64,000 nt of DNA from Corynebacterium halotolerans YIM 70093 = DSM 44683 (GTDB taxonomy: Bacteria > Actinomycetota > Actinomycetes > Mycobacteriales > Mycobacteriaceae): the NCBI RefSeq assembly GCF_000341345.1, contig NC_020302.1, positions 1,282,075-1,346,074 on the forward strand, in the 5' to 3' direction. Position numbers and translations under genes: made by a program. Positions within the stretch are counted from its first letter, which is position 1. Every line of letters starts with the position of its first letter. Positions 25,412 to 35,078 of the stretch are shown here, piece by piece. Below the pieces are notes generated by a model. The model saw nothing but the letters and a program-made list of their open reading frames with translations. It did no database searches and was not told the DNA's origin.

Positions 25412-26101
25412 CTAGTGGACGTCCGGTTGGGCGGTCGGGAAGGGCAGGGGAGTGCCGAGACCCACCAGCTCCTCCGGCGGACCCGACTGGATCAGGTCGA
25501 GGTAGCTGCGCGCGGTGTCCTCGTCGATCTTCGGCAGCGCCATACACAGCGCGGTGATCAGGTGCGCGTACGGGGAACGCGCGAACTCGAGTGCCGAGCG
25601 CAGCACCTCGATCCCGTCGCGGTGGGCGGCGAGCAGCTCGACGGCGGTGTCGTGGGACTCGTCCTCGGCCAGGGCCGTCGCCTCGAGCACGACGCAGAGG
25701 TGGTCGGGCAGCTCCTCGCGCAGTTCCTCGAAGCCGAGCGACTGCAGCGCCTCGCGGAAGGCCAGGATGGCCGCGCCGCGCTGCCGGGTGTCGCCGACGG
25801 CGTAGTAGGACAGGAACAGCGAGCAGCGGCGCCGCTGGTCGAAGGTCTCCACGTAGTGGGTCTGCAGCCCGCGCAGGCCGAGGACCCGCGCGGCGTCGAG
25901 AAAAGCGGTGACCTCCGCGGCGACGGCCGGCGGCAGGGTGTGCACCTGCGTCTCGACGGCCGCGAATTTCCGGCCGAAGGCGTCGTCCGGGTAGTCCAGC
26001 AGCAGCGAGTCCATCATCGCCAGGGTGCGGCGCTGTTCGCGGCCGATGGCCACGGGCCGGGTCAGTTCGGTGGGTATCCGGCCGGTGTGGGTGCGGGGCA
26101 T
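25412..26101 (-). CDS. narJ: Nitrate reductase assembly chaperone
   Basis: A 229-residue NarJ/TorD-family chaperone needed to insert the molybdenum cofactor into NarG and to assemble NarGHI on the membrane. It shows the helical TorD fold, with LLLDYPDDAF near the N-terminus and YVETFDQRRRCSLFLSYYA in the middle. The ATG lies 4 nt after the narH stop. It is fourth in the narKGHJI order. Confidence 0.93.
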   Translation of the reverse strand: MPRTHTGRIPTELTRPVAIGREQRRTLAMMDSLLLDYPDDAFGRKFAAVETQVHTLPPAVAAEVTAFLDAARVLGLRGLQTHYVETFDQRRRCSLFLSYYAVGDTRQRGAAILAFREALQSLGFEELREELPDHLCVVLEATALAEDESHDTAVELLAAHRDGIEVLRSALEFARSPYAHLITALCMALPKIDEDTARSYLDLIQSGPPEELVGLGTPLPFPTAQPDVH

Positions 26102-26105
26102 CGCG

Positions 26106-27725
26106 CTAGTCCTTTCTCGGCGGGAACATGCCGTCCGGGCGGTCACCGGTCCAGCTCAGCAGCGAGACCTTGCCGGCCTTTCCGTCAGCGTCGTCCCCGT
26201 GTCCGCCGCAGCCCTCGGAGGTGCAGGCCTCCGGCGCGCCCTCACCGAGATCCGGGAACTGGTCCATCGCATTGGCCGGGTCGACGGTGCCGAACGGGTC
26301 GAGGGAGGCGATGCCGCGCGGTGTTTCCGGGGAGGCCGTCGGGATGACGTAGCGGTCGTCGTACTTGGCGACGGCCAGCAGGTGGTACATCTGCCGGACC
26401 TGCTTTCCCGTCATGCCGACGGCCCGCGCGATCTCCTCCTGCGGCTCGGTGCCCAGGTTGATGTCGCGCATGTAGGAGCGCATGGCGACCAACCGGCGGA
26501 GGGACTTCTCCACCGGCACGGTGTCCCCGGCGGTGAACAGTCCGGCCAGGTACTCCAGCGGGATGCGCATGTTCGACAGGGCGGAGAAGAGCACCTTGTG
26601 GTCCTCGCCGTCGTTGCCGGAGGCGGTGACCTCGTCGACGATCGGGCTCAGCGGCGGGATGTACCAGACCATCGGCAGGGTGCGGTACTCCGGGTGCAGC
26701 GGCAGGGCGACCTCGTACCTGAAGATCAGGTCCCAGATGGGGGACTGCTGGGCGGCGTCGATCCAGGAGTGGGGGACGTTCTCCTCGATGGCGGCCTCCA
26801 CCACGCGTGGGTCGTGCGGGTCGAGGAAGATGTCCTTCTGCGCCTCGAAGAGGTCCTGCGGGTCCTCGGTCGCGGCGGCTTCGGCGACCCGGTCGGCGTC
26901 GTAGAGCAGCACGCCCAGGTAACGCAGGCGGCCCACGCAGGTCTCCGAGCAGATGGTCGGCTGGCCGACCTCGATGCGCGGGTAGCACAGCGTGCACTTC
27001 TCGGCCTTGCCGGTCTTGTGGTTGAAGTAGACCTTCTTGTAGGGGCAGCCGGTCACGCACATGCGCCAGCCGCGGCAGTGGTCCTGGTCGACGAGCACGA
27101 TGCCGTCCTCGGCGCGCTTGTAGATCGCCCCCGAGGGGCAGGAGGACGCGCAGGTCGGGTTGAGGCAGTGCTCGCAGATGCGCGGCAGGTAGAACATGAA
27201 GGAGTCCTCGATCTCCTTCTGCACCGTCAGGTTCATGTCGTGGAGGACAGGGTCCTCGTCCATCGTCGCCGGTGAGCCGCCGAGGTTGTCGTCCCAGTTG
27301 GACGACCAGCGGATCTTGTCCAGCGGGCGGCCGTCGAGCTGGGAGACCGGGGCGGCCGTCGGCTGCGTCTGCTGGCCCTTCGGGGCGGAGAGCAGCTTGT
27401 CGTACTCGTAGGTCCACGGCTCGTAGTAGTCGTCGATCGACGGCTGCTTCGGGTTGTGGAAGATGGTCAGCAGCTTCTTCAGCCGGCCGCCGGCCTTCGG
27501 CTTGAGCTTGCCGGAGGAGGTGCGGACCCAGCCGCCCTCCCACTTCTCCTGGTCCTCCCAGCCGCGGGGATAGCCCACGCCGGGGCGGGTCTCGACGTTG
27601 TTGAACCAGATGTACTCGGTTCCCTCACGGTTGGTCCACGTCTGCTTGCAGGTGACGGAACAGGTGTGGCAGCCGATGCACTTGTCCAGGTTCATGATCA
27701 TGGCGATCTGGGCCATTACCTTCAT
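26106..27725 (-). CDS. narH: Respiratory nitrate reductase beta subunit (Fe-S)
   Basis: A 539-residue ferredoxin-like subunit carrying four Fe-S clusters. The cysteine groups are visible: CIGCHTCSVTCK, CEHCLNPTCASSCP, CRGWRMCVTGCP and CTLCYPRIEVGQPTICSETC. The Trp in CRGWRMC replaces a Cys and marks the [3Fe-4S] cluster. The ATG overlaps the last base of the narG stop (TAATG). It relays electrons from NarI haems to NarG. C-terminus is longer and Glu/Asp/His-rich. Confidence 0.96.
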   Translation of the reverse strand: MKVMAQIAMIMNLDKCIGCHTCSVTCKQTWTNREGTEYIWFNNVETRPGVGYPRGWEDQEKWEGGWVRTSSGKLKPKAGGRLKKLLTIFHNPKQPSIDDYYEPWTYEYDKLLSAPKGQQTQPTAAPVSQLDGRPLDKIRWSSNWDDNLGGSPATMDEDPVLHDMNLTVQKEIEDSFMFYLPRICEHCLNPTCASSCPSGAIYKRAEDGIVLVDQDHCRGWRMCVTGCPYKKVYFNHKTGKAEKCTLCYPRIEVGQPTICSETCVGRLRYLGVLLYDADRVAEAAATEDPQDLFEAQKDIFLDPHDPRVVEAAIEENVPHSWIDAAQQSPIWDLIFRYEVALPLHPEYRTLPMVWYIPPLSPIVDEVTASGNDGEDHKVLFSALSNMRIPLEYLAGLFTAGDTVPVEKSLRRLVAMRSYMRDINLGTEPQEEIARAVGMTGKQVRQMYHLLAVAKYDDRYVIPTASPETPRGIASLDPFGTVDPANAMDQFPDLGEGAPEACTSEGCGGHGDDADGKAGKVSLLSWTGDRPDGMFPPRKD

Positions 27726-30700
27726 TAGTACTGCACCTCCTGGGAGCGGCGACGGATGCGGGTGACCTCGTCGCGGTTGTTGCCGGTGGGGCCGATGTAG
27801 TTGAAGCCGTAGGTCAGGTGACCGTAGCCCCCGGCCACGTGGACGGGCTTGATCATGATGCGGGTCAGCGAGTTGTGGGATCCGCCGCGGCGGCCGGTGC
27901 GCTCATTGAGCGGGGTGCCGGTCGTGCGTTCCTGGGCGTGGTTCATGATGACCGTGCCCTCCGGGATGCGGTGGGAGACGATCGCACGCGCCGAGACGAC
28001 CCCGTTGCGGTTGTACGCCTCAATCCAGTCGTTGTCCGCGATGCCGAGTTTCCCGGCGTCCTTGTCCGACATCCAGATCACCTGGCCACCGCGGGAGATC
28101 GACAGCATGTGCAGGTTGTCGAAGTACTGCGAGTGGATGGACCACTTGTTGTGCGGGGTGAGGTAGCGGACGGTGACCTCCGGGTCGCCACTGTCGCCCT
28201 TGACCAGCTCGCCGGGGTTGAGCTCGCCGTTGAGGTGGAGCCGGTCGAGCGGGGGACGGAACACCGGCAGCGCCTCGCCGTAGTCCAGGTACCAGTCGTG
28301 GTCGAGGTAGTAGTGCATGCGGCCCGACAGGGTGTGCCACGGCTTGTCGTACTCGATGTTGATGGAGAAGGCGGTGTAGCGGCGGCGGTTGCGCTTGTCG
28401 CCGCTCCACTCCGGGGAGGTGATGACCTCGGCCGGGCGTTCCTTGACGACGTCCCACGTGATGCGGGTGCCCTTGGTGTCGGCCACCAGGTCGGACATGT
28501 CGGTGCCGACGCGGTCGCCCTGGTTCTTGAATCCCTCCGCGGCGACCTCACCGTTCGACACGCCCGACAGGTGCAGGATCATCTCGATGACCTTCGTCGA
28601 GGTGGTCAGCTCGGGACGTTCGCCGGCGGAGACGGTCTCCGAGGTGCCGTTGATCAGCGCCAGCTCCTCGACCTGCTTGGACATGTCGTAGGACGTGCCG
28701 TGCACTCCCGAGCCCTTCTCCCCGGTCAGCGGTCCCAGGTGGGTCCACTTCTCGAAGACCTTGGTGTAGTCACGCTCGACCGGGATGAGCTTGGCCATGG
28801 TCTTGCCCGGTACCAGGCCTTCCGTGTCCAGGTCCGGGACGATGCCGTTGGGCATGTTGAGTTCGTCGGGGGAGTCGTGGCCGAGCGGGGCGGCGATCAC
28901 GTCGGTCTGGGTGCCCAGCCAGCGCTCCGCGAGCCGGGAGAACACCTGCGCGAGGTCGCGGAAGACCTCGAAGTCGCTGCGTGCCTCCCAGGGTGGGTCG
29001 ATCGCCGCGTTGAAGGCGTGGATGAACGGGTGCATGTCCGTGGTGGACAGGTCGTTCTTCTCGTACCAGGTCGCGGCCGGCAGGAGGATGTCCGAGTGCA
29101 GGGTGGTCGACGTGTTGCGGAAGTCCGTCGCGAGCATCAGGTCGAGCTTGCCCTTGGGGGCCTCGTCCCGCCAGACGAGGGATTCGGGACGCTCGTGGGC
29201 CGCCAGCTCCTCCGCCGAGGCGTCCGAGTCGACGCCCAGCAGGTGGCGCAGGAAGAATTCGGTGCCCTTGGCCGAGGAACCCATGATGTTGGTGCGCCAG
29301 TTGAGCAGGATGCGCGGCCAGTTCTCCGGGGCGTCCGGGTCCTCGGCGGCGAACTTCATGTTGCCGGAGCTCAGTTCGTCGACGATGTGGTCCCTGACGT
29401 CCACGCCCTTCGCCGCGGCCTCGTCGGCCAGCAGCAACGGGTTGCGGTTGAACTGGGGGAACGACGGCATCCAGCCGCGCTTCATCGACTCGATGAGTGT
29501 GTCGGACATCGACTTGTCGCCCACCGCCCCGCGGTTGGCCAGCGGGGAGGCCAGGCGGGAGGCCTTGGAGTTGTCGTAGCGCCACTGGTCGGTGGCCAGG
29601 TAGAAGAAACCGGTGGTGATCATCTGTCGGGGCGGGCGCTGCCAGTCCAGGGCCATGGCGTACTGCGTCCAGCCGTTGATCGGGCGCAGCTTCTCCTGGC
29701 CGACGTAGTGGGCCCAGCCGCCGCCGTTGACGCCCTGGGTGCCGCACATCGAGGTCAGCGCCAGGAAGGTGCGGTAGATGTTGTCGGCGTGGAAGTAGTG
29801 GTTCACCCCCGCGCCCATGATGATCTGGGAGCGGCCCTGCGAGTCCACGGCGTTCTGGGCGAACTCCCGGCCGATGCGGATGGCGGCGTTGGCCGGCACC
29901 CCGGTCAGCTCCTCCTGCCAGGCCGGGGTGCCCGGGGTGGAGGCGTCGTGGAAGTCCGTCGGCCACTCGCCCGGCAGGTTCAGCTCGGGGCGGTTGACGC
30001 CGTAGTGGGCGAGCATGATGTCGAAGACGGTGGTGACCTTCTTCCCGTCGACCTCGCGGACCGGTACACCACGGTGGACGGTGCCGGCGCCGATGGGGCC
30101 GGTGCCGTCCACGTCCTCCGGGTCCGGGGTCAGGTCGAAGCGGGGGAAGAGGACCTCGGCGGTGCCGAAGGTGTCGGTCTCGGCGATCGACATCACGGAG
30201 TCGACGCCGTCCTGGCGCAGGTTCCACTTGCCGACGCCGTCCTCGCCGTGACGGTCGGCCACGGTACCGCCGGGGTCGACGACGCGTCCGTCCGGCTCCA
30301 TGGTCAGCAGCCGGTGGGTCGCATTGGCCGTGGAGCTGAGCGCGGTGTCGGAGAGCTGTGAGGCGGTGAGGAACTTGCCCGGGGTGTAGGTGCCGTCGCC
30401 GTGCTCGTCCAGGGAGATCAGGAAGGGCGCGTCGGTGTACTTGCGCATGTAGTTCATGAAGTACGGCGTCTGCCGGCCCACGTGGAACTCGGAGAGGATG
30501 ACGTGGCCCATGGCGAAGGCCAGGGCGGCGTCGGTGCCCGGGGCGATGCGCATCCACTCGTCGGCGAACTTGGTGTTGTCGGCGAAGTCGGGGGAGACCA
30601 CGACGACCTTGGTGCCCTTGTACCGGACCTCCGTCATGAAGTGGGCGTCCGGGGTGCGGGTGACGGGGATGTTCGAGCCCCACATCATCAGGTAGGCGGA

Positions 30701-31471
30701 GTTGTACCAGTCGCCGGACTCGGGCACGTCGGTCTGGTCGCCGAAGGTCTGTGGGGAGGCCGGCGGCAGGTCCGCGTACCAGTCGTAGAAGGACAGGGCG
30801 ACGCCGCCGATCGTCTGCAGGAAGCGGGTGCCGGCGCCGTAGGAGACCTGCGACATCGCGGGGATGACGGTGAAGCCGGCGATGCGGTCCGGGCCGTACT
30901 CACGGATGGTGTAGACGTGGGCGGCCGCGGCGATCTCGATGGCCTCCTCGTAGGAGATGCGGATGAGACCGCCTTTGCCGCGCTGGGAGACGTAGGACTC
31001 GCGTTTGTCCGGGTCCTCGACGATCTCGCGCCAGGCCAGGACCGGATCCCCCAGGCGCCGCTTGGCCTCGCGGTAGAGATCCACGAGGGCGCCGCGGGCG
31101 TAAGGGTAGCGGATGCGGGTGGGCGAGTAGGTGTACCAGGAGAAGGAGGCGCCGCGGGGGCAGCCGCGGGGCTCGTAGTCCGGCATGTCCGGGCCGGTGG
31201 TGGGGTAGTCCACGGCCTGGGACTCCCAGGTGATCACGCCGTCCTTGACGTAGACCTTCCAGGAGCAGGAGCCGGTGCAGTTCACGCCGTGGGTGGAGCG
31301 GACCATCTTGTCGAAGGACCAGCGGTTGCGGTAGAACACGTCGGCCTGGCGGCCGCCCTGGAGAAACAGCTGCTGGCCGCCCGGACCGGTGTCGCCCTTG
31401 CGCAGGAAGCTGCCGAATTTGAACAGCGGGTTGACCGAATCCGTTCCGCTCTGGCGGGTGGAGGTTGTCAT
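27725..31471 (-). CDS. narG: Respiratory nitrate reductase alpha subunit (molybdopterin)
   Basis: A 1248-residue catalytic subunit containing bis-MGD and one [4Fe-4S] cluster. The N-terminal cluster ligands are HGVNCTGSC and a later Cys in EPRGCPRGASFSW. No twin-Arg signal is present, as in cytoplasm-facing NarGHI. Molybdopterin domains continue to the C-terminal dinucleotide-binding domain (MNHAQERTTGTPLNERTGRRGG). It reduces nitrate to nitrite with menaquinol electrons. The required cofactor genes (moaA, moaC, moeA, mog, mobA) and the molybdate transporter are nearby. Confidence 0.97.
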   Translation of the reverse strand: MTTSTRQSGTDSVNPLFKFGSFLRKGDTGPGGQQLFLQGGRQADVFYRNRWSFDKMVRSTHGVNCTGSCSWKVYVKDGVITWESQAVDYPTTGPDMPDYEPRGCPRGASFSWYTYSPTRIRYPYARGALVDLYREAKRRLGDPVLAWREIVEDPDKRESYVSQRGKGGLIRISYEEAIEIAAAAHVYTIREYGPDRIAGFTVIPAMSQVSYGAGTRFLQTIGGVALSFYDWYADLPPASPQTFGDQTDVPESGDWYNSAYLMMWGSNIPVTRTPDAHFMTEVRYKGTKVVVVSPDFADNTKFADEWMRIAPGTDAALAFAMGHVILSEFHVGRQTPYFMNYMRKYTDAPFLISLDEHGDGTYTPGKFLTASQLSDTALSSTANATHRLLTMEPDGRVVDPGGTVADRHGEDGVGKWNLRQDGVDSVMSIAETDTFGTAEVLFPRFDLTPDPEDVDGTGPIGAGTVHRGVPVREVDGKKVTTVFDIMLAHYGVNRPELNLPGEWPTDFHDASTPGTPAWQEELTGVPANAAIRIGREFAQNAVDSQGRSQIIMGAGVNHYFHADNIYRTFLALTSMCGTQGVNGGGWAHYVGQEKLRPINGWTQYAMALDWQRPPRQMITTGFFYLATDQWRYDNSKASRLASPLANRGAVGDKSMSDTLIESMKRGWMPSFPQFNRNPLLLADEAAAKGVDVRDHIVDELSSGNMKFAAEDPDAPENWPRILLNWRTNIMGSSAKGTEFFLRHLLGVDSDASAEELAAHERPESLVWRDEAPKGKLDLMLATDFRNTSTTLHSDILLPAATWYEKNDLSTTDMHPFIHAFNAAIDPPWEARSDFEVFRDLAQVFSRLAERWLGTQTDVIAAPLGHDSPDELNMPNGIVPDLDTEGLVPGKTMAKLIPVERDYTKVFEKWTHLGPLTGEKGSGVHGTSYDMSKQVEELALINGTSETVSAGERPELTTSTKVIEMILHLSGVSNGEVAAEGFKNQGDRVGTDMSDLVADTKGTRITWDVVKERPAEVITSPEWSGDKRNRRRYTAFSINIEYDKPWHTLSGRMHYYLDHDWYLDYGEALPVFRPPLDRLHLNGELNPGELVKGDSGDPEVTVRYLTPHNKWSIHSQYFDNLHMLSISRGGQVIWMSDKDAGKLGIADNDWIEAYNRNGVVSARAIVSHRIPEGTVIMNHAQERTTGTPLNERTGRRGGSHNSLTRIMIKPVHVAGGYGHLTYGFNYIGPTGNNRDEVTRIRRRSQEVQY

Positions 31472-31501
31472 GTCATTCCTAACTTCTCGATCAGACCGGG
31501 G

Positions 31502-32836
31502 TCAGCCGGGGTAGGGGGCGTTGGGGCGGGCGTAGAAGATCCACGTCAGCGCGGTGGCGACGGCGAAGAAGACCACGCACCCCCAGAAGAAGACGGTGGG
31601 GGCCATCATCGACAGCAGCACGCCCACGATGAACGGGCCGAAGGCGCCGATGGCGCCGGTCCAGCCGATCACTCCGCCGGCCTGACGCTTGGGCAGGATC
31701 ATCGGCATCTGCTTGAAGGTGCCGGCGTTGCCGAGGCCGGTGAAGAAGGCCATGATCAGCATCGCGCCGAGGAACCACCAGAACTGGTCCGGTGAATCCG
31801 GGGTGAGGAACAGTGCGGCCACCGCGGTGAAGATGGTCATGCCCACTCCGCCGACGAAGGTCCAGACCGCACCGCCGAACTTGTCGCACAACGGACCCCA
31901 CAGGGCGCGGACCAGGGCACCGATCAGCGGGAAGAGGAACGCCCAGGCGGCGCCGCGGGGGAGATCCTCGATGCCCCTGGTCTCGGCGAACGGGGAGTTG
32001 GCGCCGTAGATGTTGTTGATGAGCAGGGCGAACTGGGCCGCGAAACCGGAGAAGGCACCGAAGGTCATCAGGTAGATGATCGTGAGCACCCAGGTGTTGG
32101 TGTTGCCGAAGATGTCGATCTGCTGGCGGAAGTTCGCGGTGACCGGCACGTCCTTGAGATAGATCCAGGCGATGACCGCCATGAGGACCGCCCAGGGGGC
32201 CAGGAAGATGGCCGGGTTGTGGACGAAGATGTTGTCACCGGTGCCGGTGCGTTGCGGGGCGACGAAGCCGATGCCCAGGAGGGTGAAACCCATCAGCCAC
32301 GGGGCGACCAGCTGGATGAAGGACATGCCGAGGTTACTCAGGCCCGCCTGCAGGCCCAGGGCGGTGCCGGACAGCCGCTTCGGGAAGAAGTACCCGGTCG
32401 AGGGCATGAATCCGGAGAATACGCCGCCGCCGACGCCCGAGAGGAAGGCGAGGAGCATCAGCCACCAGAAGGGGGTGGAGGTGTCCTGGACGGCGAAGAA
32501 CCAGCCGAGCATGGGGATGACGAACAGCAGCGACGACAGCGTCACCAGCTTGCGGGTGCCCAGCATCGGCGGCAGGAACATCCAGATCAGCCGGAAGATG
32601 CCGCAGGCCAGCCCGGGGATCGCCGTCAGCCAGTACAGCTGGCCCGCGGTGAGGTCGAAGCCGATCTGGTTGAGCATCGGTGCGATGGCGGAGACCAGAT
32701 ACCAGGTGGCGAAGCCGATGAACAGGGTGATGGTGGAGATCCACAAGGTGGTCCACGCAATCCTGGAGTCCCATCTCTCCTCGTCCTCGGGGTCCCAGCC
32801 CTGGAGCACGCGTCCTTCGGTGTTGAGAGCGGTCAT
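31502..32836 (-). CDS. narK: Nitrate/nitrite transporter
   Basis: A 444-residue major-facilitator protein with about 12 helices; the NarK-type Gly-rich segments appear in FLSGVGGGVFSGFMPSTGYFFP and GLGNAGTFKQMPMILP. It exchanges nitrate and nitrite across the membrane. The start at ATG 32836 is preceded by GAGGT; the in-frame upstream extension lacks homology. It is first in narKGHJI, 30 nt before narG. In C. glutamicum this promoter is repressed by ArnR and RosR. Confidence 0.95.
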   Translation of the reverse strand: MTALNTEGRVLQGWDPEDEERWDSRIAWTTLWISTITLFIGFATWYLVSAIAPMLNQIGFDLTAGQLYWLTAIPGLACGIFRLIWMFLPPMLGTRKLVTLSSLLFVIPMLGWFFAVQDTSTPFWWLMLLAFLSGVGGGVFSGFMPSTGYFFPKRLSGTALGLQAGLSNLGMSFIQLVAPWLMGFTLLGIGFVAPQRTGTGDNIFVHNPAIFLAPWAVLMAVIAWIYLKDVPVTANFRQQIDIFGNTNTWVLTIIYLMTFGAFSGFAAQFALLINNIYGANSPFAETRGIEDLPRGAAWAFLFPLIGALVRALWGPLCDKFGGAVWTFVGGVGMTIFTAVAALFLTPDSPDQFWWFLGAMLIMAFFTGLGNAGTFKQMPMILPKRQAGGVIGWTGAIGAFGPFIVGVLLSMMAPTVFFWGCVVFFAVATALTWIFYARPNAPYPG

Positions 32837-33092
32837 GTCTACCTCACTGTGAGTCAGTTCGGAATTTATACATACAAGCCGAATCTTATTCGCCACGGTA
32901 TAGGCTGTGACCTGCGTTGTCGACCGTTAAAACGGGAAATTCCGGCTAAAATTAGCGCATACTTCTGTTGCGTAATTCGTCCCAGTTTTGGTTTGGTGCA
33001 GGTCGGCCATGGCGGTGTTCGGGTGGACCTCCGCTCCGAATAGGCGGGATATGACGTAATTCACAGATTACTGTAATTGGGAAAGGGTGGCC
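32837..33092. promoter_or_regulatory. Divergent narK / mog promoter region
   Basis: An AT-rich stretch (about 32865-32990) between nar and mog, the natural place for ArnR, RosR, GlxR and oxygen-responsive sites. An 11-bp palindrome CTCACTGTGAG lies at 32841-32851 against the narK ribosome-binding site. No site matching a recalled consensus well was found. Confidence 0.5.
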
Positions 33093-33581
33093 ATGACCAC
33101 GAAACTGACCGGTGCGGTGGTCGTCGTCTCTGACCGGATCGTCTCCGGCGAGCGCGGGGATCAGGCCGGGCCGATTGCGCGGGAGCTGCTCTCCGCCGCG
33201 GGGGTTGATGTCCGCGAGGTCATCGTCGTGCCGGAGGGCATCGACGCCGTCGCCGCCCGGCTGCGCGCCGCCCTCGTCGACGGTGTGCGCGTGATCGTCA
33301 CCGTCGGTGGCACCGGGGTCGGCCCGCGCAATCAGACGCCGGAGGCCACCGCACCGCTGCTGTCGATCCAGTTGACCGGGGTCGCCACCCAGATTCTTCT
33401 TGAGGGGCTGGAGAGTTCCGCGCAGGCCGGGCTCTCCCGCGGGCTGGTGGGGCTGACCGGGCGCGAGGCCGGCGCGTCGCTGATCGTCAACGCCCCTGGC
33501 TCTCAGGGCGGGGTGCGTGACACCCTGGGCGTCCTCTGTCCGCTGCTGCCCCATATCTTCGAACGCCTCGGCCGCGACTGA
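33093..33581 (+). CDS. mog: Molybdopterin adenylyltransferase (MogA/MoaB family)
   Basis: A 162-residue MogA/MoaB-like protein. Motifs VVVVSDRIVSGER, TVGGTGVGPRNQTPEAT and LVNAPGSQGGVRD are characteristic. It adenylylates molybdopterin before MoeA inserts molybdenum. I chose ATG 33093 over the GTG 6 nt earlier because AAAGGG sits at a normal distance only from the ATG. It is divergent from narK and converges, with a gap of 9 nt, on the DNA methyltransferase gene. Confidence 0.92.
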   Translation: MTTKLTGAVVVVSDRIVSGERGDQAGPIARELLSAAGVDVREVIVVPEGIDAVAARLRAALVDGVRVIVTVGGTGVGPRNQTPEATAPLLSIQLTGVATQILLEGLESSAQAGLSRGLVGLTGREAGASLIVNAPGSQGGVRDTLGVLCPLLPHIFERLGRD

Positions 33582-33590
33582 CGTCGGCGC

Positions 33591-35078
33591 TCAGTTCAGC
33601 TCCGCGTAGACGAATCCGCCGCCGCCCGCCCAGCCGACCTCGCCCGAGATGCCCGACTGCTCGCCGGCGAGGACCCCGCACAGCCGCCGGAGCGTGACGG
33701 TCTCGATGAAGTCCATCTTCTCGATGCCCACCCAGCGCCGTCCGAGCTTGTGGGCGACGGCCGCGGTGGTGCCGGAACCCAGGTGGTAGTCCAGGACCGT
33801 GTCCCCGGGTTCGGTGAAGATCTCGAGGAGGAATTTCAGCAGCGCCTCCGGCTTCTTGCCGTTGCGGAAGTCCACCCCGCCTTCGGCTGCCACCCGGTTG
33901 AACTCCCCGTGGAAGTCCAGGAAGTTCGGATGGGGCAGGGTGGTCGCGGCCGTCGACTGCGGTACCCCCTGGAAGTAGGTGCCGTTCTTGGTGCCGGTCC
34001 GCGGTGTGTGGAAGAACCGGTGGCCCAGGCCGTCATCGCCGATGTCCGGCACCCGCACCAGCGTCCCCGGCCCCAGCTGTGCGGCCAGTGGCTCGATGTG
34101 GGCGACGTAGAAGCGGCCCGAGGAGTTCTTCTCGCGCAGGCTTCCCCGGATGGAGTGCGAGCGGAGATTGTCCGCACCGGGCTCGGCGGCTCGCCTGGTC
34201 CACTCGCCGCCGGGAAACACGGTGCAGGCCCGGCCCCCGAGTTGCATGGGACGGCCGGGGCCGGTGACCTCGATCTGCCAGCGGTAGTCGTCGAGTCGGC
34301 GGGGCCGGGTGCGCCGCGGCATGCGGAAGTGCCGGTCGCGGGCGAAGACGAGGATCTGCTCGACGACGTCATTGAACTGCTTGCCCGCGGTCAGGGCGCG
34401 GTCGGGGTGGCGCACCAGCGTGTGGAAGACCATCACCTTGTGCAGTTGGTCGACGCCCTCGAGCATGACCTCCAGGTGGGCGGCCTGGTGGGAGCTGCAC
34501 TGGATGAGCAGCACCCCGTCGGATGTGAGCAGCTGCGCGGCCACCTCCGCCCGGTCGCGCATGAATGTCAGCCACTCCGGGCGGGTCAGCCGGTCCTCGT
34601 AGGGGAGGGCGCTGTTGCCCGTGTTGTAGGGCGGATCGATGTAGATCAGCCGGACGCCCCCGTGCAGCAGTGGCAGCAGGGATCCCAGAACTTTCAAGTT
34701 CTCACCCTTGACAAGGAGGTTGTCACCGTCGTCTGCGTGCCTGACCGTCTCGACACGGTCGGCGGTATGGCGGCGGGCGTTGGCCAGACGCGCGGTGGTG
34801 GCGCCGACGGACGGCCTGGCCCCGGCATCCGGCCAAATGAGCCTGACGCCATCGTTCGGGCCGGTGACCCCATCCAACAGGGCGGTGAACGCGGCGCGGT
34901 CGAAGACGGCCACCCCGTCGACGTCCGTGAAGAGGCGCCGCCGTAAGCCGGGGGAGGCGAGCAGGGCCCGTAGCAGTTCCGGATCCAGTCGCTCAGCGGC
35001 CCGGCGCACGGCCGCGGCATCCGGGAAGGCGCCGTGGCCGGACAGTGCCTTCCGGAGAGGGGTGGGCAGTTGGCGCAT
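33591..35078 (-). CDS. Orphan beta-class DNA methyltransferase (type III Mod-like)
   Basis: A 495-residue site-specific DNA adenine/cytosine-N4 methyltransferase. The catalytic motif DPPYNTGN (residues 148-155) precedes the SAM motif LDYHLGSGTT (near 430-438), the beta-class order. The C-terminus GGGGFVYAELN resembles type III Mod subunits. About 275 residues between the two motifs form the target-recognition region. No res or other restriction gene is next to it, so it acts alone or is a remnant of a lost system. GGGAGGT lies 5 nt before ATG 35078. It is wedged between the molybdenum gene mog and nirK, an odd place that suggests later insertion. Confidence 0.88.
   Translation of the reverse strand: MRQLPTPLRKALSGHGAFPDAAAVRRAAERLDPELLRALLASPGLRRRLFTDVDGVAVFDRAAFTALLDGVTGPNDGVRLIWPDAGARPSVGATTARLANARRHTADRVETVRHADDGDNLLVKGENLKVLGSLLPLLHGGVRLIYIDPPYNTGNSALPYEDRLTRPEWLTFMRDRAEVAAQLLTSDGVLLIQCSSHQAAHLEVMLEGVDQLHKVMVFHTLVRHPDRALTAGKQFNDVVEQILVFARDRHFRMPRRTRPRRLDDYRWQIEVTGPGRPMQLGGRACTVFPGGEWTRRAAEPGADNLRSHSIRGSLREKNSSGRFYVAHIEPLAAQLGPGTLVRVPDIGDDGLGHRFFHTPRTGTKNGTYFQGVPQSTAATTLPHPNFLDFHGEFNRVAAEGGVDFRNGKKPEALLKFLLEIFTEPGDTVLDYHLGSGTTAAVAHKLGRRWVGIEKMDFIETVTLRRLCGVLAGEQSGISGEVGWAGGGGFVYAELN

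Noticed and set aside
27818..30361. 847-codon plus-strand open frame opposite narG
   Set aside because: Translation has no recognisable motif and mirrors third-position GC bias of narG.
32910..32926. Possible GlxR box starting TGTGACCTGCG upstream of narK
   Set aside because: Only the left half TGTGA is present; the right half TCACA is missing.
32915..32940. Possible RosR operator TTGTCGA-CCGT-TAAAACG upstream of narK
   Set aside because: The left half matches 6 of 7, but the centre and right half fail; overall match is too weak to claim, although RosR is known to act on narK in C. glutamicum.
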